A stretch of DNA of 64,000 bases from assembly GCA_029204225.1 (NCBI GenBank), contig CM055098.1:26197765-26261764 (forward strand). Direction: 5' to 3'. This DNA is from Diphasiastrum complanatum. Taxonomy: Eukaryota; Streptophyta; Lycopodiopsida; Lycopodiales; Lycopodiaceae. This document shows positions 44,484 to 58,189 of the stretch, in pieces. The notes under the pieces are model-generated. The model was given only the letters and a program-made list of their open reading frames with translations, was not told where the DNA came from and did not search any database. The position numbers and the translations under genes are program-made. The stretch's first letter is position 1; the number at the start of each line of letters is the position of its first letter.

Positions 44484-45990
44484 ATGTCTAATTTTGATTC
44501 TAGTTTGCTCTCTTTTAAATTTGGTATTAGTGATAGTTTGGAGTATTTCAAATCTCTTTTTTCTCCTTTTCTTTTTATTATTCCTTCTATTACCGAGGCC
44601 CCTGGTGTGGAGGCATTTTCTGAGATTTATCTCAGATTTAAGTCTATGCTCACTACTCTATTATTCAGATCTCAGAATAAGGACATGATTCATTATCAAG
44701 ACCTGGTGACACTCGACAAGCATAGCTATAAAGCTAAGCTTGACAGAATGTTCACTAAGTTACATAATGATTTCAAGTCTGTAGATGAGTGCCCAATTCA
44801 CAATAAGAAATGTCGATTTGTTGATTTTCAGTCTGCATTTGTTTTTTTTTTCTTTTGTTAATTATTTCTGACGATTTGGAAGATGACCCTTCCACTTCTG
44901 AAGCTACTTCTTCCAGTGGTACAAAGTCTGAAAAGTCAAAGATTGTAGATATAGATATTTTTTTTTATTGATACGAGCGTGAATTTAGATGATTGTTCAA
45001 ATTTTGATCCTGCTTGAAATAGGACATCGTTGATAGGCCTTAGAACACCCACTACTCTTTCTCCTTCTGATAAATCTTTGATCACTTTGCCTACTTATAA
45101 TATAGATAATAATTTTTTTTTTGACAATATCGGATCTTTTTTATTTCACTGAAGCTGAGACTCTTTGTATTTTGAACAAAGAGCTTGATAACTTTTCGGA
45201 TATAATTGATTTTGATGTTGATGATCTTCTCCCTGGTGTTGACGATGTACAGAGTGACAAGTTTTATTCAGGAAAAGGTTGTTTGAAAGTGGCCGTGGAG
45301 GAAATGCGCAACAAAGAAGATGATCTACCTTCTGAGGAGGAGTTTCTCAAAATCCAAAGTCAACTTGGTTTTCCACAACCAACTGTCTATTCACCAACAA
45401 TATTGACATCGAAAGGTGGACATAATATTGATGAAGAGACAATAATTAGGAAAGACAAAGCCGAATGCGTAAGTTTTTGTATCTTATCATGTACTAGTAG
45501 ATTCGTTATGTCAGATTATATACTAGAGCTTACTTTGTTTTTTTTTCATATTAGGAAACAATTTTCCTTGATGATTTCGCAATTCGTCGAGGAGGGCAGA
45601 GATCTTCGGCTAGAGAATTTTCAAGAGATTATGCACTGGGGTACTATGGGAAGTTCTTCAACAATTATGAGATAAGTGTTGCCCATTCAAAGTTTCATCA
45701 ACATGGTGAGACTATGATTATGGCAATCAAGGCACTATCTCATTTTCTTGGAGGACATAATTTTAATAAGGTGCATAAAATAATTTTTGTAAAGAAAACT
45801 ATTGCGGTTAAAATTTAAGGATATGGACCAGTAAATTCCATGCTCAGATCATCTCATTTTGCATTGTATGCTGCTTACGTTGATCTGAGTAAGCATGAAA
45901 ACTATGAGCTGTTGGATCCATACGAAAGAAGAAAATTGTTGCATGATTCTAAGTTGCAACTTTCATTAGAGAAAGTATCGGAAGTAAAGT
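44484..45990 (+). pseudogene. Unknown gene divergent from the H3-like gene
   Basis: An ATG at 44484 (or 44475) opens MSNFDSSLLSFKFGISDS and reads to about 44850, containing a helical stretch and CPIHNKKC. After breaks the reading continues at 45121-45468 (acidic, DNFSDIIDFDVDDLLPG). A donor GAATGC|GTAAGT precedes an exon from 45556 (DDFAIRRGGQRSSAREF). Another donor near 45769 leads to an exon at about 45821 (GYGPVNSMLRSSHFALYAAY), which ends at a stop near 45990. I recognise no family. T runs cause several frame slips, so it is probably dead, but splice sites are well preserved. It shares the mirrored promoter with the H3-like gene, which suggests the two belonged to one unit. Confidence 0.45.
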
Positions 45991-46115
45991 AGATACTGTT
46001 GAATTGTACTTTGAAAATGTTTTCATTTAATATAAAATTTTTTATTGTGTGTCTATTGCCTATTGTCTTGTATAAATTTGCATGCTTTTCGAAAATTTTT
46101 TATAATCCGTCGATT

Positions 46116-48853
46116 TTATATTATCACGAATTTGGATTCTTCTGTAAAACCATTGGAAAAGTTGCAGTATATAGCTATTTTTTGTGCTAGTCTCGGCATG
46201 TTGTGTACTTTATGAAATGCCACTCTTGCTTGCCAATGAGTTTTTTTCATTCCTTGCGATGACCATATGCTAAGACTTCCACTATTTCTTGCAAAGAATG
46301 TCAAATGATGCCGTAATATGTGCTGCATGTCATAAAAACATAATCTAAATCAGTACCAAAAGTATCTAATTTAATTGCACCTATTTGTCTATAATAGTGT
46401 AACATCAAAATCTTACCATATAATGTGTTATATGATCAACACCCCATGCACTTCGAACTGCATCCACAAATTACTGATTGTTTTATGTATCATTTGTAGA
46501 TCAATATTTGAAAATTTATCTTTTCTCAAGTATTTCACCATTTTGTCTAATTTTTTCCAAACTTTCACTTTGTGTATACGAGTAGAACCTTCTTCTTTGA
46601 AATCTTGAGTTGCTGCAATAATTTCTTTTCGAACTGAGTATTGAATCTTGGATTGTTTGCCAGAATGTTTTGATTAAAATCCTCGAGCTTTGGATCTTCC
46701 AATGCTCAGCTTGCATGAAATATTTCATGTTTTACCTGATAGCTTGTCATCTTTTTTTTATTTTAACGTGGCGTTTATATAAGCCTGCTTTGGACAACAC
46801 ATCCTCTAATATGGAAATAGCTTCCTTCGCAGAGGCCTCTGGCTCGAAATTCCATGCAAACAAGATGTGAAGATATATTATTTTTTCTATAATACGCACC
46901 TCCGCATGCAATGTACAGATATGAACATTTTGAAGAGGAATCGGTAGTACAAGTTTCCAATTAGGATCTTCTCGATCTCTTGATATTCCTGTACTCCTTG
47001 TCATGTCTTTTGCTGACTTCATGCAGTACAAACAAGGGTGTTTAGAGTTAGCGCCATGAGATACATTGAACATATATTTTAATGTCTTCAAATCTCTTGC
47101 TAAATGCCATTCAATGTTGAGAGTGCCAATTCCAAGAATATTGAGTGAAACTCCCTCCATGTGATTTTTTATGGTGGCAGGATATGACGTTCTATTAAAT
47201 ATCCATGAGAGAATGTCATGGTCTTCTTTCATCACCTATAAGAGAATACAAAAACGTGATTAGCCTCATAATATTAACACAAAGAAGATTTTTCAAATGA
47301 AATTCATATTAAAATGATTATCCTTATTGATTATGCAAAGGAACTGCTATACCTGAAATGCTGCCAATTACGAAATATCGTTTTTTGATTGAACATTGAA
47401 ATTGAGACCTTCTGAATCTTCTGAATTTGAAAGTGCTCCATTCATGATCGTGAGACTGACTCTTTTCATTTTTTGTCCTTTTATAATTTCAGACTCATCT
47501 AACTTGAGAACAACTATCAACTCGTTATTGACATTCTCATTTGTAATATCGTATAAATTTATGATGAATGTTAGTAACTGATTAATGTCAATAAATAAAT
47601 TGTTGGAATTGTTATATGCTAGACTTTCTTTTTTTGAGCAATACACTTCATTGATATGAGATGGATTACCAACTATTGTCTGCATATCTTGGTTTAACAT
47701 GTCTTTTTAAAAAAAAAAGATGAAATGGTTGTGGGATTGAAAACTTTTTAATACTTACCTGTGCAAATGCCTCCTTTATCATCTTAAACATTGTTGCATA
47801 TGCTTCTCTACTAATGCTAGAAAAGTCACATGCCCCCTGAAGCAATGCAGTGTCTAATATTTTTCGAACTTCATTCATAATGCTATCAGTAACTGAAGCC
47901 TAAATCTTTTTCATTTTGTTATTGTTTATCATTGATTTCATAGACTTAGAAGTCAAGATAGAGCCTAGTGAGTTTCCAATCGAAATCTTATCGGCCAAAT
48001 GGTCTTCAACAACCAATGCTGATCTACATTGCAAACATAATGTTCATGAAAATGTTAGTAGAAATTTTGACACTCATAGTATTCATAGTAGTATAATAAG
48101 CAAATCAACATAAAGTTGAAATGAATAAATAATAAAACTAGTGATTATGGATGAATAAAAAAGTTCAAGCAATATTTAATACCAAATAAGCTATAACTTA
48201 CTTGAATGCACGAATTCATCTTTTTCTATGACCTCCTCTGGATGATAGATCACATATATCCTTGGTTACCAGTCTTTTCCTCTTGTTGTTTCGAAACTTT
48301 CTGTTGAGCACATCCATATCTTTAACAAGAGACAAATATGAGATATGCATAGATTGAAATGCAGTTTTTATCTCATCATTACTAGTTGCATAATGATGCG
48401 AAGAAGATTTCAACCTTGCGATCTCCTTCTTGAGCATATCATTTTCATCCAAACAAGTTTCAACTTTGTAGATTTTTCTTCACACTCTTTTGATATTTTC
48501 CTTGGTTTCCCTTCCAAATAATGTATTCTTTGCATTAAATGTGCATTCCCATAGAACATCAAATTCTCACAGTAACCCAAAAAGCCATTTTTGCCATGAC
48601 ACATATACATTATTAACTGACTCACCGAATGACAATCTGGATGTTGCAATGAACATGGATCAATAGGATACAATGTTCCTGATGACCATAAATCTACATG
48701 TTGTAGCTTTTCCTCTTTGTATCGGACCATATCAGAAGTTGTCAATTTGGGTTGCTTTGAATTTCTTGTCCTGAGCGGAGCATATTCTGGTGACAGATCC
48801 ACATGAAGATGATAAAGCTTTGTCATCAGTACAGTAGTATAGTAACAGACCAC
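46116..48853 (-). pseudogene. Transposase-like gene with CxxC knuckle, multi-exon, decayed
   Basis: Pieces in order on the minus strand: 48853-48410 with DLSPEYAPLRTRNSKQPKL and QHPDCHSVSQLIMYMCHG. Then a coiled-coil piece, 48452-48216 (DENDMLKKEIARLK). Then 47878-47760 (REAYATMFKMIKEAFAQ, followed by a GTAAGT donor), 47700-47390 (VVLKLDESEIIKGQK), and 47235-46747 (GIGTLNIEWHLARDLKTL then KHPCLYCM). Last comes 46328-46116 (IWSSQGMKKTHWQARV). Conserved acidic residues, HPCLYC and the QGMEKSHWQA-like tail remind me of large uncharacterised transposon proteins in plants and animals, but I cannot name the superfamily. It lies immediately beyond the unknown plus-strand gene, on the opposite strand. 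Confidence 0.45.
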
Positions 48854-48872
48854 ACAATGACAATAACAAAGC

Positions 48873-48960
48873 TGGAGATGGCGCTAAACACTTGTTCGAC
48901 CCTGCTGGAGATAGAGATGGCGCTAAACACTTGTTTGACCCTGGAGATAGAGATGGCGTA
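48873..48960 (+). repeat. Short tandem repeat, about 2.5 units of 37 bp
   Basis: GGAGATGGCGCTAAACACTT and close variants recur with GACCCTG between them. Confidence 0.7.
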
Positions 48961-49432
48961 GACTTTGTTTCAGAGATGTCACTCCTAATTCAAATTTTTG
49001 AGTGTTCCCAACTTTTGGGAAGGAATATTTTATCATTTTGAAAATTATATTTTAACTATGGTTAGGCACCAGTGAAGTTTGATGTGACTAAACTACGGTG
49101 CATTCATTTACATGGAAAGTAGTGTGGGCAGATGCGTAAAAAAGTTAAAAAATGATATTATAACTACTTTATAGTTATTTTTCTCTATCCTACATGACAT
49201 TTCTTATAGGGCCCTCTTGCGGTTGGTAGCATCGAAGAGAGAAAAAGATGCTGCTACTTCAAACTCAACACTTTGAAGTGGTTACATGTGGACACTTGTT
49301 TGAATCCAAATGAGCCTCATGCAATCTTCTAGAGTTATTGAGTTTGAAGTAGCAGACACTTCTCATTTCGATGTGGTGAACCATGAGGTTCAAGAACGTC
49401 AATGGCCTGCACACCATATGCCTCTTTGGTTT

Positions 49433-49499
49433 CATCATTTTTAGACAAGACACCCAATTGGCACAGACAACTCGATCGAGGAGCCAGTTAGCCCCCCTT
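49433..49499 (+). repeat. Direct repeat copy 2 (partner at 32945-33012)
   Basis: Shares GACACCC, GGCACAGACAACTCGATCG and GAGCCAGTTAGCCCCC with the left copy, 16.5 kb away and in the same orientation. No target duplication or terminal inversion could be shown. Confidence 0.75.
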
Positions 49500-49659
49500 G
49501 CATCCTCAATGGATTTGTGTCATCATTAATATTGTTAGGGTTTAGGGTTAATTGGAGATGGAAAAATGATTTATATGTTGGTATTACCCTCGTAGCTTTG
49601 ACTCAATACCTATAAAAACTCGGACTATGCTACAGGAACCACGCATGCACACACACACA

Positions 49660-51442
<1,783 letters not shown>

Positions 51443-52270
51443 TATTGTGTAGGATGATGACTCACACTCACATGACTATCGAAGAATTCACTCAGATATT
51501 GCCATGCAATCCGCAAGATCCAGACGTGCAAGCACACGAGAGCCACCACTTTCCTCGCATACACCACCTGTGGACTTGCACGAAGAGATGTCCCGAGAAG
51601 ACACAACACACAAGGATGTGCCATTCACATCGCATGATCACGAGGGGGGCATGGATGACATGATGGATGCATTCTTCACAAACCCACCCGAGGGCACATT
51701 GACAAGGGAAGAAGAGATGATGCGTGGCTTGGCATCCAATCCTTTGTACGAGGGTGCACAAATGTCAAATTTGCGAGCTTGTTTGTTACTTTTGAACTTG
51801 CAAACTAAGTATGGGTGGTCGCTTGACAGAGTTGTTTGGGTAAGCTTGCTTGCTTCATGATGTGTGTTATAGACAATTTGCTCTAATCTCATTTTATTTT
51901 TAAGTCATGCGTTGCGAGAAACTATATATAACTAATTACATAAATTTGTATTTTGTCGTAGTTTGCTCAGGAAAATGTTGCCCCCAAATAACACCATGGT
52001 AGCGTCTCGACAAGAAGCCAAGAAAATGCTATCCACAGTCGGCATGGATTACAAGAGCATCCATGCATGTCCCAACAATTGCATCTTATATCGAGATGAG
52101 TTTGAGGAGGCAAGCACGTGTTCACGCTGTGGAGAACACCACTACAGGCAAGATTTACAAGGAGTGACCATACCCGCCATCTACATCCTTATGTGTATTT
52201 CTCGCCAAATTCTTCTTGACACAAAAACCTTTGATACTATTATTTATAGATCTCTTAATAGAGATCAGGT
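51443..52270 (+). pseudogene. CACTA (En/Spm) TNP2 transposase, N-terminal exons
   Basis: Exon 1 (to 51839) reads FTNPPEGTLTREEEMMRGLA and YEGAQMSNLRACLLLLNLQ, then the donor TTTGG|GTAAGC. Exon 2 begins at 51962 after TCGTAG with LPPNNTMVASRQEAKKMLS, KSIHACPNNCILYRDEF and the zinc pair CSRCGEHHY. These are the hallmark entry motifs of Transposase_21 (TNP2), which binds CACTA ends and cuts. Reading fails near 52150, before the catalytic part. A second, minus-strand copy at 61.6-63.8 kb shares the exon 2 DNA almost exactly. Confidence 0.85.
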
Positions 52271-53301
52271 TTAAACTCCAGTGGTCACGGCAAAATAAGA
52301 TTGAAAGTCCTATAGTGGCAATTATGAGAACTATTTAAATTGAGAATGCCAATATTAATGCATAAAACAACAAGAAGCATTTAATATATCTTACTTGGTA
52401 TGATAAGGGATGAGCAGATACTTTGTTGCTGGTGTGAATCCACTTGTCAGACACTGTGACAATGTGCCTCTTTTGCATTTTGTCACTATTTTCAACAAAT
52501 ATCTTTGAATCGCTATAACTTTTTAGTAGTAGCTTAGAATTATGACATGTAATATATCATTAAAAAGTGCTCGTCAAGCGCTTTCCAACACACTAATTTT
52601 CATCAAATTTTGATATGGAATTGACAACGTTAAGCTTCAAATATAAGACCTTTTTTTATATCCAATAATTATAATTCAGATGGATAGATACAAAGAGAGA
52701 GGGGGGGGGGGGGGATGGAGAGTGACAGAGAGGGGACATGTGTCTTATCTCTTCAGTATCGTTCAGTATGAAGGTAATAAGTAATAGTAGCCACTAAGAG
52801 ATCTAGTCTGCATAGGTCCACACAGATCACTGGATACACTCAATCTTTGGATTGAGCCAGCAGGTATCTATTGTATGCTCATCTCTTCTGCATCTCACAC
52901 AAGTCTTCTTATAGATGGTTGTCTGGTGCCCAAACAAACCTTAATTTTTTCTTGCCTAAGTTCATCACAATGATCAGTCGAAACCATTAGTTTTACTAGC
53001 ACTTAAGAAAAATGGATCAACACAACGAATAGCTAAAATTGTTGTGGACTAACTATTGGGTGCTTGGGCAACCAATATATGCATTGGCACAGATGGTTGT
53101 CAAGCACCCAACTAATGAACCTTTTTTTTCTGAGTTTCAAATAAACCAATCGGCAAAATTGTCAGCACAATGATTAGCTGTAGCGCGCACCAACAGCTTA
53201 GTTGCGAGAGAGAGGTTGTAATGAGTCACCAACGATCAGCTGTAGCAAGGACAAGCACACACCAATGTTCTTTGCACCAACAGGACGCACCAACACCTTT
53301 T

Positions 53302-53304
<3 letters not shown>
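52271..53304. other. Interval without recognised genes
   Basis: AT-rich, with a G14 run at 52701-52714. Two loosely similar stretches (52915-52990 and 53075-53170) share GGTTGTC..G(T/C)(G/A)CCCAA and CACAATGAT words. No coding evidence. Confidence 0.4.

Positions 53305-53366
<62 letters not shown>
53305..53366 (+). repeat. (GA)n microsatellite, 62 bp
   Basis: GA dinucleotides with one AA interruption near 53349. Confidence 0.97.
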
Positions 53367-53984
53367 CCCTAAATTCAAAAATCCCACCACCTAGGCATTT
53401 AACCTATTTTTAGAGCACCCGTTACCAAGGATAGATTTTAGGAACCCATTACCAATCTTCAAGTCGCCCCACCATGTTGCATATCACTAGCTCCCAAATA
53501 TTTCTAGCAACCATTTTCAAAGATTTTGCTATGAAGAGTCGAAGCGACCTAATTAGCACCTCGTACTGTGGCAATCTAGAGCAACAACCTTGGATAGTGC
53601 GTTGTTTCTATTCATTTTTTTATTATTGTAATGAACTGAGTGGTTTGATGCACCAAAGTCTATTTGGTTTACAGATGAATTGCTCTTGTTTTTTGCTTCA
53701 CAACTTTTGGAAGAAACCTTGTTGGGGATTTGGTGAGACCCACATATATATCTTATACAATTTTAGTAAATTAAGTGTGAGTGATTTGGCACACTCGTGT
53801 GTATGTTCAACCCAAAAATCGCATTATTTTTTTATCAAATAACAATATAAAGACTTTTAGACTATTTACAAGAGTAAATAAGTTTAGAGTCGTGAAACTC
53901 AAGTTAATGAATAGAGTGTCATTTCCCGCCAAATATTTGAATTTGAAATTAAATGGAGTCATTAAATTAGGTTTACCTGTGAAC

Positions 53985-53994
53985 TATATAAAAA
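53985..53994 (+). promoter_or_regulatory. TATA box of the fasciclin-like gene
   Basis: TATATAAAAA lies 295 bases before the start codon on the same strand. Transcription would start near 54020, inside the 42-bp duplication. Confidence 0.5.
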
Positions 53995-54006
53995 AGAGAC
54001 CATTTC

Positions 54007-54090
54007 CTCTCTTTTTGTTGTTGTGGGTTGTGGGTTGGATGGAGCTCGCTCTCTTTTTGTTGTTGTGGGTTGTGGGTTGACTGGAGCTCA
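54007..54090 (+). repeat. 42-bp tandem duplication in the 5' leader
   Basis: Units start CTCTCTTTTTGTTG at 54007 and 54049 and contain GTGGGTTGTGGGTTG. Confidence 0.9.
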
Positions 54091-54279
54091 CTCAAGGATC
54101 GCGATCAGCCAAAGCATTCTAGTCGTTCATTCAATCCAGCATTGCGGAGGGCACGATTCAGTGGGCTCTGCATCTCCCGCAGGTTGAGGAAGGACACTGA
54201 TTTGCGCTGACTAAGAAGGACTCTTGGCAAAGCAAAATCTGGTTGAGCAGATCTCAAGAAGCGCCACTACGATCTGCAA

Positions 54280-55053
54280 ATGGAAGGGATAACATCTTTC
54301 AGCGTGGTGCTGCTAGTCGCAGCTGCAGCATTGGCTATAGCCACCGATTCCGTGTCAGCAGACGATCAGAATATCACAAAAATACTAGATAACTATCCGG
54401 AATGCTCCACCTTCAACAATCTTCTCTCCAAGACGGGAGTGGCGTCAGAGATAAACGCCAGGAACACTATCACAGTCCTTGTTCCTCAGAACTACGTTCT
54501 CGATCCTTTCATCAGCAGCCTTGGAAACAATGTCACAGATCAGCAGTTGGCTGACATGCTCCGCTACAACGTCCTCCTTTCCTACTACGACTCAACGCAG
54601 CTGCAGCAGATCAGCAATGGCACCATTCTGACTCCCACGTTGTATCAGACCACAGGGAGAGCTGTGGGGCAATATGGAACCGTGAACATTACAGATGAGA
54701 AAGGCGGAAAGGTGGGAGTGGGGCTGCCAGTCTCAGGAGGTACTCTGCAATCACAGATCGTGACGAGTATGAAAGACATTTCTTTCAACATTAGCGTGCT
54801 TCAGATCAGCAACGTTCTGGTCCCCGAGGGAGTCTTCAGCCCCGTTCCAGTGTCTCCTCATGCTCCTTCTCCAGCTCCGGTTGTCGCTCCAACTACTGCA
54901 TCAAAAGCCGGACCATATTCATCTCATCCAGAATCAGCTGCCGGCGGCAGTAAGCCCTCCGGGGATATTCGCACAGTTGGGTCGGTGTCAGGATTCAGTC
55001 CAGTAGCTTTGTTGCTGATGATCATCTCAGCTGCATTATTCCAGTTTTCTTAG
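54280..55053 (+). CDS. Fasciclin-like arabinogalactan protein (FLA)
   Basis: An intact single-exon ORF of 257 residues. Residues 1-27 form a signal peptide ending VSADD. Residues about 30-185 form one fasciclin (FAS1) domain, with an H1-like NTITVLVPQNYVLDPF and the terminal ISVLQISNVLVPEG. N-glycosylation sequons occur (NIT, NVT, NGT, NIS). Residues about 188-215 are a Ser/Pro/Ala/Thr arabinogalactan module (SPVPVSPHAPSPAPVVAPTT). The hydrophobic tail from about 238 (FSPVALLLMIISAALFQF) is a GPI-anchor signal. Such proteins sit on the outer plasma membrane or wall and affect adhesion and wall architecture. Length and layout are normal for single-FAS1 FLAs. It lies between CACTA remnants but has its own TATA box and leader, so it is most likely a resident gene. 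Confidence 0.92.
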   Translation: MEGITSFSVVLLVAAAALAIATDSVSADDQNITKILDNYPECSTFNNLLSKTGVASEINARNTITVLVPQNYVLDPFISSLGNNVTDQQLADMLRYNVLLSYYDSTQLQQISNGTILTPTLYQTTGRAVGQYGTVNITDEKGGKVGVGLPVSGGTLQSQIVTSMKDISFNISVLQISNVLVPEGVFSPVPVSPHAPSPAPVVAPTTASKAGPYSSHPESAAGGSKPSGDIRTVGSVSGFSPVALLLMIISAALFQFS

Positions 55054-57300
55054 GATAATCCCGTCCTGGTAATCTGAAGCCTTATTTTGCATATTTTTTC
55101 AACTGCTCATAGAAATTTGGTATTGCGATGACAGCAGCTAAGATGGATTTTGTTTAAACATTTACGTCTGTTTAATATCATTGCGCCTGAAAAATCATTT
55201 TTTTAACCTATTAAAATGAAATTTGTAGGTTTCTTTCAAACTCAGGCAAACAAAAACCTATTGGTCCTAGTTTTAACACTTAAATAGCCTATTGTTGTTA
55301 GGTATGTTTGTTGGCCAATCATCAGCAAATGTGAATTTGATTGGCATCCATGGATACCAACACTAAATACTATTATTCTTCTGGAAGTATAATGAGCAAA
55401 GTAGCTCTTACTTTTTTGTAGATTTCAAGTCTTGAGATAATCTACTAACAACTATCTTGTGTAAATATTCAAGATAGTACCATTCACTCAATACTTCAAC
55501 ATTCCTAAACCAATAGCTTCAAATTCAAAAAGTCAATATGCGAATCACATAGGCATACTTAGGCACTTTGTAACTAGGCATGTGAAATACATTCGCTTGT
55601 GGGTATATTTGTATGGTCTTTATCGTTATCTTCAATCATTGATTTAAAAGAATCTCAATAATTGGTCAAATGCATCTTACCCAAGAATTTTGTTCTTTGT
55701 TACTATTGCTTAAAAAAATCTGGATAAAAATAGTCTTTTCTTTATAGACGTTGGAATTCATTTTCTATCACCAAGTTTCTATATACGATATTGTTCAATA
55801 CAAAATTGTAATATGAATGTTGCACGAGTAGACAATGTAGATGTTGCAAATCAAGCATCCTTATCAAAAGAGGTCACAACTAGAAGTACATTAAGAATTA
55901 ATAACATCCACATCGGTCTACGTTCATTTGATAATGAAGTCATGGTACATATTCATACTAGTTCATTTTGAAAAATGAAGAGTCTTGAAATGATATGCAT
56001 GGAACACCTTAGGATCACTTAATTTGATACACTTTTTCAAATCTAAACTGCCTAGGATTTCATGTGTTTTAAGCATCTGTTAGCTTTATTCAAGCATTGG
56101 AGTTTGTACAATATCCAACTCAATTAAGTTTCAGATTTTGTCTAGAAATCTGTCTAGATTGATATTTTGGCAATCGCTCCTAAAAACACAATGATTATTA
56201 AGCATAAAGCATTCAATGCAACCTGAAGTACTTGTGTGACAACAAATCAATTTTGGAGTGACGTTTCACAAGAAATCATTTTGTAAGTTAAAAGAAATCA
56301 AAATATATATTTGACATGATTATGTTGATACTTCACACATGTGAAACGTCACTCCAAAATTTCTTGTTGATGATTCTTGGCCTTGGAAAACAATGTCACT
56401 CAAAATTTGACGTTTCACAAGTTGATGTTGTGTGGGATAAGCCATGGAATCTTAGATGATTAAGTTTGGGCGGGCGAGCCCAGGTAAAACACAATGCACG
56501 AACTCACCATGTGTGAGATGCTATGTTGTCGATAATGGTTGATTAGATCTCCAATTTTTTATTTTTTTTGTAATTTCACTATTTCACAATAAATATCCGT
56601 CTTCTATTCATTTGCTGCTCTAAAAAAGTGGTTGTGTAGATGATGTGTCTTTATTTTGTAACTTGAAAGAAATCAAAATATATATTTGACATGATTATGT
56701 TGATTCTTCACACATGTGAAACGTCACTCCAATATTTGTTGTTAACCAAACATTTTCATAATGAAAATCCGTCACCTCACGCCTAGAATAATTGGCTCCT
56801 AATGTATTTGTAGTCTGAATCTATTTGTTGACCTTTTGCTCCTCTGAAGTTTGAATAAGACATTATCAAATAACTACATAAAAAAATGTAGCATTTGAAA
56901 TACAAAAAAAGAAACTTTTATTTGTATTAATGACCAATGTGTGATCTGCTCTTCAATTACATGTTTGCATCAATTATTTCAATACTTTTGTATTTCACAA
57001 TCAGAGACAAAATTTGAATATCCTTGAGTAATGTTTTACTCAACTTTGTCTTCTTCTATTGTGTTTTAATCTCACTCCATGTCTAATTCAACAAAAGAAT
57101 TTATGTTTTATGTAAACATCTGGAGTTGTATAAATTACCATGTTCTCATTACAGATTGCAAAAGTACATGTAAATATACATAGTTTGTAGAAACACTCAC
57201 GAAGTCCAACAATGTCCAAAATACATGGGATTTGATTGAAGGTATTGCAAAATCCAAGTGTGATAGGTACCCTATCAAATCCTACCCTATTGCAATTCTA
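55054..57300. other. Intergenic region downstream of the FLA gene
   Basis: AT-rich and non-coding. One direct repeat is visible: 56281-56369 and 56655-56741 share GAAATCAAAATATATATTTG and ACACATGTGAAACGTCACTC, 374 bases apart. Confidence 0.5.
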
Positions 57301-58189
57301 AAGGGCAATAACCTTTGCAAAGGGTTGTGATTTATGTAATTGTCCCTATATCACAATTTTTAACATGGTCTATCACACTTCTAAAAGTAGCAAGTTCAAC
57401 AATTCTCCATAATATAAAAGTTTCGACTTGTCTGCTGACAGTGAGCCTTCTCCAGTTCAACTTCCATATTGTGAACGTTTGTCTCAATCTCATTATTAGA
57501 TTTATTGAGATAGACTTGTGCATTTGTCTGCTGAAATTGACAAAATACATACAATAGTTTGTCTTGCGGCAGCAGAGGTCTGAGACTCACATTGTAGTAT
57601 TGACATAAATTATGGAATATTAGTAGAGGTCCATCACCGCTGACTTGCTCATCATGTGCTTGTACATTCTCAGAAGCAAGTGGCTGTGGAGCATCCTTCG
57701 GATCACTATTCACTTGATCAGCTTCAGAATGATATTGGATGGACCTACTAGTGTCTGATCCATCTCCATTTAATCATTTATAGATATTGCATCCTTATTC
57801 AGTTGTGGCGGTACCATAGATCAACTGTAGTGTCTTCCTTGTGTTGATCAGTTTGTATGTAAAACAGATGAACAAAAAACTACCGGAGGTTTAATAATAG
57901 GCATCCAAGTTGATTTAGTTTTAATAAGACTTAGCTTAGAATTCAAGACCTTATTAATTTAGGAAAGTACAGATGATTTCTTGAATGTTAATATTGTCAA
58001 ATTATTGATTCTGTACATTATCAATATGTTGATTCGGTGAATGCATTAATGAGATTGGTTGATAATTATGCATTGTTCAATTGAATTGTTGAGCTATTAA
58101 AATGTTGAACTCCGTTCAGCAAGCCTGCCCAAATAACACGTGGAAAGAAGGCTGTTATTGTTATAGCTTATATTTGATATCTATTTCTT
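57301..58189 (-). other. Interval with an unassigned minus-strand reading
   Basis: The only longer frame is 57713-57396 (105 codons), with LLIFHNLCQYYNVSLRPLLP. It has no recognised family, no clear start context and lies in AT-rich DNA. It may be an exon of a decayed element or chance. Confidence 0.25.

Noticed and set aside
53170-53394. Arg/Glu-rich frame across (GA)n
   Set aside because: Microsatellite artefact.
57315-57713. A gene at the 105-codon minus-strand frame
   Set aside because: No homology recognised, overlapping frames on both strands, AT-rich setting. Reported only as an unassigned reading.
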